From Panacibacter ginsenosidivorans (GTDB taxonomy: Bacteria; Bacteroidota; Bacteroidia; Chitinophagales; Chitinophagaceae): a stretch of 64,000 bases of DNA. Positions 1 through 8,984 of this stretch are shown piece after piece. Each line of letters begins with the position of its first letter. The first letter of the stretch is position 1. The stretch covers positions 4,281,501 to 4,345,500 of the forward strand of contig NZ_CP042435.1 of the NCBI RefSeq assembly GCF_007971225.1. The letters are read 5' to 3'. The position numbers and the translations under genes are program-made. A model generated the notes under the pieces. The model was given only the letters and a program-made list of their open reading frames with translations, made no database searches and was not told where the DNA came from.

Positions 1-1
1 T

Positions 2-265
2 ATATCAATAATAACGGCTTTTGAAACGCAATTGCAGAATGATGAAAAATGTATTTGTGTACCGCGTTACAAAAATGAAAAGGGAAATCCTGTAATATTT
101 TCAGCAGCATACAGAGCAGATATTTTGCAGCACAAAGAGATGGAAGGTTGTAAAAAAATTGTAGAACAAAACAAAACACATATACACCGGATCGATATGC
201 AAACCCCGCATATTCTTGAAGACCTGGATTACCCGGATGATTATAAAAAGATCAGTATGGAATAA
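2..265 (+). CDS. MobA/MocA-like nucleotidyltransferase, C-terminal part
   Basis: The frame is open from the left edge to the stop at 263-265, so only the last ~87 residues are visible and the start lies outside the window. The motif GNPVIFSAAYRADIL, then MEGCKKIV, then ILEDLDYPDDY matches the C-terminal half of NTP_transf_3 proteins (CTP:molybdopterin cytidylyltransferase, MobA/MocA type), in which a GxP-F block precedes a final D-[IL]-D-x-P-x-D/E-Y motif. These enzymes attach a nucleotide to the molybdenum cofactor in the cytoplasm. The nucleotide-binding N-terminus is not visible, so the substrate (CTP, GTP or a sugar nucleotide) cannot be decided. A copy of the dispersed repeat starts 5 bp after the stop. 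Confidence 0.7.
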   Translation: MSIITAFETQLQNDEKCICVPRYKNEKGNPVIFSAAYRADILQHKEMEGCKKIVEQNKTHIHRIDMQTPHILEDLDYPDDYKKISME

Positions 266-269
266 AAAA

Positions 270-289
270 GCACAAGTGTGCGACGCAAG
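270..289 (+). repeat. Dispersed 20-bp intergenic repeat, copy 1
   Basis: GCACAAGTGTGCGACGCAAG, two mismatches to the core GTACAAGTGTGCGACGCAAC. It lies between the MobA-like gene and the redoxin gene. Confidence 0.85.
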
Positions 290-432
290 GAACGGTGCCA
301 AAAGAACTTCTGTTGGGTACAAAATTTTTCTTATTTGTATCAACCTGCATACTCATTTAAAATGCTAACTTTTCAAAAATCTTCTGCTATGAAATGTAAG
401 AACATTGCCTGCCTGTTACTTTTTTTTGTTTA

Positions 433-1518
433 TTGGTTTTTTGTAATACAGCTATAGCCGCAGGAGATCATCCAACACTGGCCATTGGCTCAAACGCACC
501 GGATTTTAAATTAACAGGCACTGATGATAAAATTTATACGCTGTCTTCTTTTAGTAAAGCAGATATTTTAGTGATCGTTTTTACCTGCAATCATTGCCCC
601 ACCGCACAGGCTTATGAAGACAGGCTCATACAACTTACAAAAGATTATGCCGCAAAGAAAGTAGCTGTGGTGGCTATTATGCCTAATGACCCCAAAGCAA
701 TAAGGCTTGATGAACTCGGCTATACAGATATGAGTGATTCATTTGAAGAGATGAAACTACGTGCCAAACAAAAACAATATAATTTTCCTTACCTGTACGA
801 TGGCGAGACACAGTCTGTTGCCCAAGCATATGGACCTGCTGCAACACCGCATGTTTTTATTTTTGATAAAACAAGAAAGCTACGCTATCAGGGCCGCATA
901 GATGATGTAGAGAAACCTTCCAAAACGCCGCACAATTTTGATACACGCAATGCTATTGATGCATTGCTTGCAGGTAAAGAATTAGCTGTGCAAACAACTA
1001 AAGTTTTTGGGTGTTCCATTAAGTGGGCAGAGAAAGAAAGCTGGCTACAGAAAGCAAATGAAGATTGGGCAAAGGAACCTGTAGCAATTGATACGATTGA
1101 TGTGCAGGGGATAAAAGATCTTGTAAAAAATAATTCTGATAAACTACGCCTGATCAATGTGTGGGCCACCTGGTGCGGCCCCTGTGTTGCAGAATTTTCT
1201 GAATTCATTACGATGAACAGGATGTACCGCAACCGCGATTTCGAATTCATTAGTGTTAGTGCAGATGAGCCCGAGAATAAAGATAAGGTGATGAAATTTT
1301 TGCAGAAGAAACAGGCATCTGCCACCAATTATATTTTTAGCGGCGATGATAAATATAAACTTATTGAAGCCATTGATCCCAACTGGCAGGGCGCATTGCC
1401 TTATACCATTCTTGTTGAGCCTGGTGGTAAGATCGTGTATGCAAAGCAGGGGCAGATAGACCCGCAAGAAATGAAACGCATGATCGTAGATGATAAATTT
1501 ATCGGCAGGTATTATTGA
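433..1518 (+). CDS. Secreted redoxin-thioredoxin fusion, frameshifted signal peptide
   Basis: Two thioredoxin-fold domains in one protein. Residues ~15-190 form an AhpC/TSA-like redoxin with CNHCP (Cys52, Cys55). Residues ~215-361 form a TlpA/ResA-like thioredoxin with WCGPC (Cys248, Cys251). This suggests a periplasmic thiol oxidoreductase or peroxide-reducing protein; the substrate is unknown. The visible frame has no ATG near its start. An ATG at 389 begins a good signal peptide (MKCKNIACLLLFF) in another frame. Adding one T to the T8 run at 420-427 would join the two frames into an uninterrupted Sec signal ending near NTAIAAG. I infer a single-base frameshift, either a sequencing error or slippage. 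The true gene would then be 389-1518. Confidence 0.8.
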   Translation: MVFCNTAIAAGDHPTLAIGSNAPDFKLTGTDDKIYTLSSFSKADILVIVFTCNHCPTAQAYEDRLIQLTKDYAAKKVAVVAIMPNDPKAIRLDELGYTDMSDSFEEMKLRAKQKQYNFPYLYDGETQSVAQAYGPAATPHVFIFDKTRKLRYQGRIDDVEKPSKTPHNFDTRNAIDALLAGKELAVQTTKVFGCSIKWAEKESWLQKANEDWAKEPVAIDTIDVQGIKDLVKNNSDKLRLINVWATWCGPCVAEFSEFITMNRMYRNRDFEFISVSADEPENKDKVMKFLQKKQASATNYIFSGDDKYKLIEAIDPNWQGALPYTILVEPGGKIVYAKQGQIDPQEMKRMIVDDKFIGRYY

Positions 1519-1573
1519 TCATTCTTTCAGCAAATATTTATGAACCGGTCGGTCATTCTACTATGAAGCTTTG

Positions 1574-1593
1574 GTTGCGTCGCACACTTGTAC
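1574..1593 (-). repeat. Dispersed 20-bp intergenic repeat, copy 2
   Basis: Exact core in reverse orientation (GTTGCGTCGCACACTTGTAC), between the redoxin and GAPDH genes. Confidence 0.95.
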
Positions 1594-1714
1594 GTTCTGT
1601 TATCTGCTGAACAACAAAAGCATTATGCATCATTGCTGTTCTTTTCATTTCAAACAAATTGATAACTTATTCTTTCGGATATTTGCCACTCAATTTTTCA
1701 AAATATAATTTGAT

Positions 1715-2704
1715 ATGCGGATTGCAATTAATGGAATGGGACGAATCGGAAGATTATTATTTCGCCGGCTGATCAATGATCCTGCATTTACATTGGTGGC
1801 AGTAAATGATATTATGGAAACAGAGAACCTGCTTTATTTACTAAAGTATGATTCGTTGTATGGAAAATTCCAGGGAGATATATCATTAAGCGATAATGCA
1901 ATTGTTGCAGGCGATAAGAAGGTTATTGTTTTGCAGCATGAATATCCATCGCAGCTTTCGTGGAAAGACCTGGATATAGATATTGTACTCGAATGCTCCG
2001 GCAAATTCACCAACAAAGCCGGGGCCTCTGAACATTTAAAGGCAGGTGCAAAAAAAGTATTATTGTCAACAACAGGCTCACCGGATATTCCTTTAATGAT
2101 CTACGGTTTCAATCACCACCGTCTGGATAATACTATTGAAATTGTTTCTCCCGGTGGTTGCATGACCAATTGCTCCACGCATATCCTTTATATTTTAAAT
2201 TCAATTGGTATTGAATCAGCACAGATAAACATACTGCACTCTTATACATCAAGACAAGAACTTGTGGATACAGCGCATAAGCAATTCAGAAGAGGAAGAG
2301 CCGCTGCCGAATCTATTATTCCTGTTGAAATTGATTTAGCGCAATCACTGGAAAGATTGCTGCCATTACAGGATAAAATAGCTGCTGTTTCTGTAAGGGT
2401 TCCTGTAACAAATGGAGCAATGGCGGATTTTACGGTGCAACTAAAAGAGCCAGCAGCAAAAGAAGAGATCAACCTTCTTTTTAAAAAAGCCGCAGAAAAC
2501 GAATATAAAAACATTATTGCTTACAGTGAAGACCCTTTGGTATCAGCAGATATAAAAGGTGATACACATTCCTGTATTATAGATGGCACATTAACATCGG
2601 TAGCAGTAAAGCAGGTAAAAATTATTGCGTGGTTCGATAATGAATATGGCTATACCAGCCGTATCATCGACTGGCTTTTATACTGGAAGAAATTAATGAG
2701 CTAA
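1715..2704 (+). CDS. gap: Glyceraldehyde-3-phosphate dehydrogenase, type I
   Basis: Oxidises glyceraldehyde-3-phosphate to 1,3-bisphosphoglycerate in cytoplasmic glycolysis. The NAD-binding start INGMGRIGR is followed by VAVND, whose Asp32 favours NAD. The catalytic Cys149 sits in GGCMTNC, where most relatives have SCTTNC. The partner His175 is in LHSYTS. RRGRAAAESIIP and the C-terminal NEYGYTSRI match the family. At 329 residues it is slightly short. The altered active-site loop (GGCMTNC) and EIDLAQ in place of the usual TGAAKA suggest a second, divergent paralogue rather than the main glycolytic enzyme. Transcription likely ends at the hairpin at 2731-2760, shared with the convergent DinB gene. 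Confidence 0.9.
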   Translation: MRIAINGMGRIGRLLFRRLINDPAFTLVAVNDIMETENLLYLLKYDSLYGKFQGDISLSDNAIVAGDKKVIVLQHEYPSQLSWKDLDIDIVLECSGKFTNKAGASEHLKAGAKKVLLSTTGSPDIPLMIYGFNHHRLDNTIEIVSPGGCMTNCSTHILYILNSIGIESAQINILHSYTSRQELVDTAHKQFRRGRAAAESIIPVEIDLAQSLERLLPLQDKIAAVSVRVPVTNGAMADFTVQLKEPAAKEEINLLFKKAAENEYKNIIAYSEDPLVSADIKGDTHSCIIDGTLTSVAVKQVKIIAWFDNEYGYTSRIIDWLLYWKKLMS

Positions 2705-2730
2705 AACATCTTTACTGTAGAAATACAAAT

Positions 2731-2760
2731 AAAAAATCCCTGCATAAACAGGGATTTTTT
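2731..2760. terminator. Bidirectional intrinsic terminator
   Basis: AAAAAATCCCTG, loop cataaa, CAGGGATTTTTT: a perfect stem with A and T runs on both sides. It sits between the convergent GAPDH and DinB genes and can serve both. Confidence 0.9.
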
Positions 2761-2774
2761 ATTTTGAAAAATTT

Positions 2775-3383
2775 TTATTGTTTTGGAAAATTAGGATCAG
2801 CTTTTACTTCTTCTATCTGTTGCGTGTGACGGTTACTGTGTGCACCTATAAACAGTATCATCTGGTAAGCATCAAAAGAAGCCATAGGCATTGTAACTAC
2901 ATGATTGCGAAGATCGGCATCAGTTGTTTTTACATAGTCAATCAATTTTGCACGATCATTTTTAAATGAAGTTAAAGCTTCTTCCAATGATTTATATGAC
3001 GTATTCTGAGGCTCCATCGGTGGGGCAGTTTTTACTTTATGTTCACGGCTTTCGATCATCTGTATAACCTGCTCATCAGTGGCTTTTATATCAGCCCTTT
3101 TTTCAGGATTGGCCTGCGCCTGTATGGCGCCGTTGGTCATTTGCCAAAGGCTGGCTTCAGTAACAGCAATATGTTTTACACAGTCCAGCACACTCCATTT
3201 ATCAGGAGCGGGTTTGAAATTTAGTTGTGCATCACTTAATCCTGCAACGGCATTAATCACACCTTGCTCAGTCTGAGATAAAAGATCAGCAGCAGTTTTT
3301 CTTTCCTGGTCGGATAGGGAAACCGGTTTTGTGTTGAAAGCAAACAACAGCAACCCGGTGACAAGCATGGATAACTTTTTCAT
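2775..3383 (-). CDS. Secreted DinB-superfamily protein
   Basis: A 202-residue protein with an N-terminal Sec signal (MKKLSMLVTGLLLFAFN). The remainder is a DinB-like four-helix bundle: LSDAQLNFKPAPDKWSVLDCVKHI is the first metal-ligand helix (His in VKHI) and GAHSNRHTQQI near the end holds two more His. DinB/YfiT proteins bind Zn or Ni and some act as thiol transferases; the substrate here is unknown. The signal peptide implies periplasmic location, which is unusual for the superfamily but common in Bacteroidota. It is convergent with GAPDH. Confidence 0.8.
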   Translation of the reverse strand: MKKLSMLVTGLLLFAFNTKPVSLSDQERKTAADLLSQTEQGVINAVAGLSDAQLNFKPAPDKWSVLDCVKHIAVTEASLWQMTNGAIQAQANPEKRADIKATDEQVIQMIESREHKVKTAPPMEPQNTSYKSLEEALTSFKNDRAKLIDYVKTTDADLRNHVVTMPMASFDAYQMILFIGAHSNRHTQQIEEVKADPNFPKQ

Positions 3384-3583
3384 AAAAAGTTTGTTTTAGT
3401 ATTTAATATTATAAGACGTTTTCGAAGAAATAGAAAGGACAAAAATCATGCGAAAGTTAAAAAAATTATTGTTTTGCTCCTATAATTAATTTAGCTGTTG
3501 ATGCCGGTTTAAAGAGATTGATTTGTATAAACCTTTGTTTTGAATTGATGGGTGAACGTGAAATGCTGCATATAATTGTTGCC

Positions 3584-3603
3584 GTACAAGAGTGCGACGC
3601 AAC
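3584..3603 (+). repeat. Dispersed 20-bp intergenic repeat, copy 3
   Basis: GTACAAGAGTGCGACGCAAC, one mismatch. The second block (GCCGGGTACATAAA) follows at about 3628-3641, making a full two-block unit. It lies between divergent genes, close upstream of the ABC transporter. Confidence 0.95.
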
Positions 3604-3663
3604 AAAAGCCCGCTGCTTATTCAATTGCCGGGTACATAAATTGCCTTTCCCTAATTTTACAAA

Positions 3664-5526
3664 ATGAGCAAGAGTAAAGAAAGAATGGCACGTGAAAGAG
3701 GACCCAACAGACAAAATGTTATAGCCAACCCAACACTCAAAGAAAAATTTGCAGCACTTGGTAACCTGCCACGTTTCTTTAAACTGGTTTGGGAAACACA
3801 TAAATGGTATACGTTACTCAATGGCTTGCTAAGATTATTACGCTCTGCTATACCTGTAGCAATTTTATACGTAGGCAAACTGATCATCGACGAAGTAGTA
3901 ACACTCAGCAAGGGCCATGCAACAGATCATCAATTGTTATGGCAACTCGTTGCTGCAGAATTTGCATTGGCCATTTTATCAGATGCATTGGCAAGAGCAA
4001 CTGCATTGGTGGATAGTTTACTCGGCGATCTTTTCAGTAACCACACTTCTGTTAAGATCATGGAACATGCAGCCACACTGGATCTTGACCAGTTTGAAGA
4101 CTCTGAATTTTATGACAAGCTGGAACGTGCAAGACAACAGACCATTGGCCGCACTATATTATTGTCGCAGGTATTAACGCAGGTGCAGGACTTAATTACT
4201 ATGGCATTTCTCGCTGCAGGATTAATGGCGTTCAATCCATGGCTGATCTTATTATTGCTGATCGCAATAGTGCCCGCATTTTTGGGAGAATCATATTTCA
4301 ACGACCGCAGCTATGCCCTAACACGCGGACAAACACCTGAGCGTCGTGAATTGGATTACATACGTTACATTGGTGCCAGTGATGAAACTGCGAAAGAAGT
4401 AAAACTTTTTAACCTCTCCGGTTTTTTAATTGATCGTTTTAAAACACTCAGCAATAAATTTTATGATGACAATAAAAAACTTTCCATCAAACGTGCATCA
4501 TGGGGAACATTCTTTGCATTGCTTGGAAGCGCAGGTTATTACACAGCCTATGTTGTAATGATCATGAAAACTATTGAAGGTGCATTAACGATCGGTACAC
4601 TTACATTTTTGGCAGGATCTTTCAGGCAGTTAAGAAGTACGCTTGAAAATATATTAACACGTTTTACAGCGGTATCACAAGGCGCCATTTACCTGCGTGA
4701 CTTCTTTGAGTTCTTTGAAATACAACCAAAAATATTTATGCCCGTTAAGCCTGTTCCTTTTCCTGCGCAGATCAAACAGGGCTTTACGTTTGAGAATGTT
4801 GGCTTCAAATATCACAACTCTGATAAGTGGGCAAACCGTCATCTCAGTTTTACGTTGCATGCAGGAGAGAAGCTTGCACTCGTTGGTGAAAATGGTGCAG
4901 GTAAAACAACGCTGGTAAAATTGCTCGCACGTTTGTATGATCCTGTTGAAGGCCGCATATTGCTTGATGGTATTGATCTGCGTGATTATGATCTGTTGCA
5001 ACTGCGTCATAACATCGGCATCATCTTCCAGGATTACCTGCGTTATCAAATGAGCTTTGCACAAAACATTGCGGTGGGCAATATTGATGAAATGAATAAC
5101 CGTGCATTGATAGAACAAAGTGCAGAAAAAAGTTTGGCAAGCCTGCTTGCAAAAAAATTACCCAATCAATATGACCAGGCATTGGGCCGCCGTTTCAACA
5201 ACGGTGTTGAACTAAGTGGTGGAGAATGGCAAAAGGTAGCGCTTGCCCGTGCCTATATGAAAGATGCGCAGTTGCTCATTCTCGATGAACCCACCAGTGC
5301 GCTTGATGCACGTGCCGAGTATGAAGTGTTTCAGCGTTTTGCTGATCTTACCAAAGGCAAAACTGCTGTGTTGATCTCACATCGGTTCTCCACCGTGCGC
5401 ATGGCAGACCGTATTCTTGTGTTGGATAAAGGCCAGCAACTCGAAATAGGCAGCCATGAAGAACTGCTTGCATTGGGTGGGAGATATGCTGAGTTATTTC
5501 ATTTGCAGGCGAAAGGGTATAGATAA
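3664..5526 (+). CDS. ABC exporter, fused permease and ATPase
   Basis: A 620-residue half-transporter in the MsbA/MdlB style. Residues ~50-330 are the six-helix ABC membrane domain and ~375-615 the nucleotide-binding domain. Visible motifs are Walker A GENGAGKTT (~407-415), signature LSGGE (~517), Walker B LLILDEP (~537-543) with the following D-loop SALD, and the switch histidine in LISHRFSTV. It would work as a dimer in the inner membrane, exporting a lipid, peptide or drug; nothing in the context fixes the substrate. The start ATG at 3664 follows AATTTTACAAA with no clear ribosome-binding site. Two inverted repeat copies follow the gene. Confidence 0.9.
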   Translation: MSKSKERMARERGPNRQNVIANPTLKEKFAALGNLPRFFKLVWETHKWYTLLNGLLRLLRSAIPVAILYVGKLIIDEVVTLSKGHATDHQLLWQLVAAEFALAILSDALARATALVDSLLGDLFSNHTSVKIMEHAATLDLDQFEDSEFYDKLERARQQTIGRTILLSQVLTQVQDLITMAFLAAGLMAFNPWLILLLLIAIVPAFLGESYFNDRSYALTRGQTPERRELDYIRYIGASDETAKEVKLFNLSGFLIDRFKTLSNKFYDDNKKLSIKRASWGTFFALLGSAGYYTAYVVMIMKTIEGALTIGTLTFLAGSFRQLRSTLENILTRFTAVSQGAIYLRDFFEFFEIQPKIFMPVKPVPFPAQIKQGFTFENVGFKYHNSDKWANRHLSFTLHAGEKLALVGENGAGKTTLVKLLARLYDPVEGRILLDGIDLRDYDLLQLRHNIGIIFQDYLRYQMSFAQNIAVGNIDEMNNRALIEQSAEKSLASLLAKKLPNQYDQALGRRFNNGVELSGGEWQKVALARAYMKDAQLLILDEPTSALDARAEYEVFQRFADLTKGKTAVLISHRFSTVRMADRILVLDKGQQLEIGSHEELLALGGRYAELFHLQAKGYR

Positions 5527-5564
5527 ATTTTTGTACTTAGCTGTAGCAGTACTATTGAGCAACG

Positions 5565-5584
5565 GTTGCGTCACACACTTGTGA
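5565..5584 (-). repeat. Dispersed repeat copy 4a, left arm of inverted pair
   Basis: GTTGCGTCACACACTTGTGA, reverse orientation. With the copy at 5597-5616 it forms a stem of about 18 bp around a 12-nt loop between two convergent genes, so it could act as a terminator-like hairpin. Confidence 0.85.
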
Positions 5585-5596
5585 AGTTAGACAAAT

Positions 5597-5616
5597 GTAC
5601 AAGAGTGCGACGCAAG
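5597..5616 (+). repeat. Dispersed repeat copy 4b, right arm of inverted pair
   Basis: GTACAAGAGTGCGACGCAAG, followed by the second block GCCGGGTACATAAAAATT at about 5639-5656. Confidence 0.92.
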
Positions 5617-5703
5617 AGAAGATTATGGCAGTACTAAAGCCGGGTACATAAAAATTAATTTAAGTATGTTAAACAATGAAGCCTGTGATCGTAATCTCAG
5701 GCT

Positions 5704-6999
5704 TCATTGTGAGGACAGATTTACTTTTCCTGCTTTATAACCTGATACAGCGAAGTAAAAGATAAATAAATATAAAGGGATAAGTATGCTATAAGCAACT
5801 TGTGGGTTTGCTGCATCGCTGATGGCGCCATAGATAAGGGGTGAAACACCTCCCCCAACTACGCCCATGATTAATAAAGCAGAACCTTTGCTGGTTGATT
5901 TACCAAGCCCTTCCAGTGAAAGTGGCCAGATAGTGGGCCATAGTAAAGCATTGCCCAAACCCAACAAAGAAATAAACCAAACCGAGGAGGGTCCTTTTAT
6001 CAATAACGCTATGATAGTAAAGAAAATCCCAATAATTGCAGATAGCATTAAAGCTTTTCTTTGTTTTATTATTTTGGGTATGGTGAAAATGCCGATGCAA
6101 TAACTTATAACCATTATGAGGAGTGTATAGGTTGCAAAATATTTTGCATCCCTAAAGGATAAGCCTTTGTATTGCGCATAATTAATGATAGAATCTATTG
6201 CCAGCACTTCTATACTTACCGCGCAAAATATGGCAACAGCACCTAATAACAGATGCTTGTGTTGAAACAGGCTTTTATTATGTTGTTCCGCTGCTGATGA
6301 TGAAACGGTGTCAGAGGTTTCATCATTAATATCCGGGAGATGAGAGAGTTTGATCAATAGCCCAAGGCCCACCAATACAATACTTATTACAATATAGGGC
6401 ATGATAAGACGTGAAGACAAATCATCTAATACTACGGTTTGCTGAGCAGGTGCTATCGTTAATAGTTGTGCTTTCACCTGGTCGATTTCATCAGGATTTT
6501 TAATTAAAGCACCCACTAATATTAATGGTGCTATTGCACCGGCCACTTTATTACAAACGCCCATGATACTTATGCGGGACGCTGCACTTTCTATAGGACC
6601 AAGTATGGTTATATAAGGATTTGCCGCAGTTTGCAAAAGCGTCAGGCCCGCTGCTTCAATAAATAAGCCAAGCAGGAAAACACTATAAGCTCTGGTGGTG
6701 GCAGCGGGAACAAAAACCATGGCTCCGGCGGCCATAACAAATAACCCTAACATCATTCCATTTTTATAACCCGTTTTTTTAAGAATAAATGAAGATGGAA
6801 TAGCCATTACAAAATAGCTGATGTAAAATGCAAAGGCCACCAGCATGGCTTCCTTTACAGTTAAGGCACAGGTTAATTTAAAATAAGGGATCAATAAAGA
6901 ATTTACCCATGTTACAAAGCCAAAAACAAAGAATAACGAACCAATAATGATCATGGGGCCATAACTTTTTGAAGAGCTATTCTTAATTGTTTTTTCCAT
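5704..6999 (-). CDS. Sugar MFS transporter, FucP/NagP type
   Basis: A 431-residue twelve-helix major facilitator protein. FVFGFVTWVNSLLIPYFK, the SYFVMAIPSS segment and ETAGxxLLQTAANPY-like sequence (here EAAGLTLLQTAANPYI) are typical of the fucose/glucose/galactose:H+ symporter family, to which Bacteroidota N-acetylglucosamine carriers (NagP) belong. It lies 29 bp downstream of a GH20 hexosaminidase and shares its strand with a NagB-like deaminase and a PIG-L deacetylase, so GlcNAc or a chitin fragment is the likely cargo. That specificity is inferred from context, not from residues in the protein. Confidence 0.85.
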   Translation of the reverse strand: MEKTIKNSSSKSYGPMIIIGSLFFVFGFVTWVNSLLIPYFKLTCALTVKEAMLVAFAFYISYFVMAIPSSFILKKTGYKNGMMLGLFVMAAGAMVFVPAATTRAYSVFLLGLFIEAAGLTLLQTAANPYITILGPIESAASRISIMGVCNKVAGAIAPLILVGALIKNPDEIDQVKAQLLTIAPAQQTVVLDDLSSRLIMPYIVISIVLVGLGLLIKLSHLPDINDETSDTVSSSAAEQHNKSLFQHKHLLLGAVAIFCAVSIEVLAIDSIINYAQYKGLSFRDAKYFATYTLLIMVISYCIGIFTIPKIIKQRKALMLSAIIGIFFTIIALLIKGPSSVWFISLLGLGNALLWPTIWPLSLEGLGKSTSKGSALLIMGVVGGGVSPLIYGAISDAANPQVAYSILIPLYLFIFYFAVSGYKAGKVNLSSQ

Positions 7000-7028
7000 T
7001 CAATTGTATTTAGTTTTTATAATATTAC

Positions 7029-8942
7029 TTACTCTTTTTTAGCTCTTTTCACCAACTCCTCAACCGGCATATTGATCTGCTTACCGATTGGCTTGCCATC
7101 CCTGTAAGTGAGTACTTTTACATGCAGTGCGTCTTCGGGAACGATGAGCGGTTCTTTGTATGCGGGATAAAATTCATCGGGATTTGTTTCATCGAAAGAA
7201 TAATAAGCAACAAGGCCGGGAACCTGTAAGTGCAGTTCAACTTTCAATTGCCCCTTGTTATCAAACGATGCAATAAAAAGCGGATCGTACATGCTGCGGG
7301 AGTATTTGATCTTCGCAATATCAAGCCTTTGAAACTGGTTCTCTGTACGGGTTACAAAATCGGGCCAGTTCTTGTTTTCTTTTGGTGACCATACAGACTC
7401 AGCTACCGCCCAGGCCCTTGGCCACAACTCGTATCCCGCTGCACGCATATTGGTCACATGTTCGCTCCACAAACAGGCTTCGCCACCGAGTATAAGTTTT
7501 GGATCAACTCCATCGGGTACCGGCTCAAATTTATAAGACTGATCGAGTAGTAAAATATCAAACTCAGGTGGCTCTACATACGGATCGCCCTGCATCAACT
7601 CCACATAAGTATAATCTTTCGGTGCCATCACCACATGGTGACCCTGCTTTGCAGCCTCTATTCCTCCTTTCATTCCACGCCAACTCATAACAGTAGCTTC
7701 AGGCGCAAGGCCACCCTGCAATATCTCGTCCCACCCGATCATCTTTTTGCCTTTTGACTGAACAATTTTTTCAACTCGCTTTATAAAATAACTCTGCACT
7801 TCTTCCATATTCTTCAAGCCTTCTCTTTGCATAAGCGCTTTTACCGCTTCGCTTTGTTCCCAGAAATTTTTCGCGGCTTCATCACCACCAACATGTATAT
7901 ATTCAAAAGGGAATAACTGTGCAACCTCCGTAAAAACCTTATCTAAAAATTCGTACACGTTTTCATTAGCCGGGCATAGCGTGTTATCGATCAGCGCACG
8001 GTTACCATTCTTTTCCCATACCTGTGTTTCCTCTCCGGCATTTACAAAATAAGTACCGGGTGTGCAGGATAACTGCGGATATGTTGCCACTGCTGCCATG
8101 CTGTGACCGGGTATATCAACTTCGGGTAATATCGTTACAAAGCGCTCTTTCGCATATTGAACAATTTCTCTGATATCATCCTGTGTATAAAATCCGCCAT
8201 AGGTTTTTGGCTCATCTGCGGTAACCGGTTTAGCATTGGCCCATGCACCTTTCCGCTCTGGTCGCCATGCACCAACCTTTGTAAGTTCAGGCAAAGATTT
8301 TATTTCTATTCGCCAGCCTTGGTCGTCTGTAAGATGCAGGTGCAAAAGATTATACTTATACCGAATCATATTATCTATAAACGTCTTCACATCCTGCTTT
8401 GTAAAGAAATGCCGGCTTACGTCAAACATCAAAGCACGCCAGCCAAAACGCGGATAATCAGTAATGGTTACACCGGGTACATTCCATTCAATATTGTTTA
8501 CTACTTTACTACTTTCAATTTCCTTTGGCAGTAACTGCAGTAAGGTTTGCATCGCATAAAACAAACCCGCAGCTTTGTTTGCACTAAGTGAAATTGAATT
8601 GGGCGTAACATTTAATTTATATCCTTCATTTCCGAATGTTGCATCCTGCACTATTGCAAGAGCAATATTGCCGTTCGCATTCGAGGCTTTATTCACAGGC
8701 TTCACAGGAATTTTAAATCCAGTTGTTACCGATAATTTTTCAGCAAGAAATCCTGCGACTCTTTTTGCATCAGGGTCGGTCGTTGCAAGTTCAATCGACG
8801 TATTATTCTTCAGCGTAAAATTTCCCTGGCCCATTTGCATCGACACGGGTATTGGAATTAAGGAAACAATACTTCCATTACCCTGGCTGAATGCGTTCAT
8901 ACACATCAGCACAACAATCGCAGCAATCAATAATTTCTTCAT
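7029..8942 (-). CDS. Beta-N-acetylhexosaminidase, GH20
   Basis: Releases terminal GlcNAc or GalNAc from chitooligosaccharides and glycans. The start at 8942 gives a Sec signal (MKKLLIAAIVVLMCMNAFSQ), so it is exported; a longer frame to 8969 adds nine residues without merit. An N-terminal GH20b domain is followed by the TIM barrel: FGWRALMFDVSRHF, NLLHLHLTDDQGWRIEI, EVDIPGHS and the catalytic pair HVGGDE (Asp354-Glu355). The C-terminal ~80 residues form a small beta domain. It is the second-last gene of the minus-strand GlcNAc operon, 42 bp after the NagB-like gene. Confidence 0.93.
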   Translation of the reverse strand: MKKLLIAAIVVLMCMNAFSQGNGSIVSLIPIPVSMQMGQGNFTLKNNTSIELATTDPDAKRVAGFLAEKLSVTTGFKIPVKPVNKASNANGNIALAIVQDATFGNEGYKLNVTPNSISLSANKAAGLFYAMQTLLQLLPKEIESSKVVNNIEWNVPGVTITDYPRFGWRALMFDVSRHFFTKQDVKTFIDNMIRYKYNLLHLHLTDDQGWRIEIKSLPELTKVGAWRPERKGAWANAKPVTADEPKTYGGFYTQDDIREIVQYAKERFVTILPEVDIPGHSMAAVATYPQLSCTPGTYFVNAGEETQVWEKNGNRALIDNTLCPANENVYEFLDKVFTEVAQLFPFEYIHVGGDEAAKNFWEQSEAVKALMQREGLKNMEEVQSYFIKRVEKIVQSKGKKMIGWDEILQGGLAPEATVMSWRGMKGGIEAAKQGHHVVMAPKDYTYVELMQGDPYVEPPEFDILLLDQSYKFEPVPDGVDPKLILGGEACLWSEHVTNMRAAGYELWPRAWAVAESVWSPKENKNWPDFVTRTENQFQRLDIAKIKYSRSMYDPLFIASFDNKGQLKVELHLQVPGLVAYYSFDETNPDEFYPAYKEPLIVPEDALHVKVLTYRDGKPIGKQINMPVEELVKRAKKE

Positions 8943-8984
8943 GGCACATCTTTTAAAATAAAAAAGCAATCGTTAAATAGTCAA

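Noticed and set aside
888-1328. Minus-strand ORF of 146 residues opposite the redoxin gene
   Set aside because: Antisense to two intact thioredoxin-like domains; Cys/Ser-rich, low-complexity and not protein-like.
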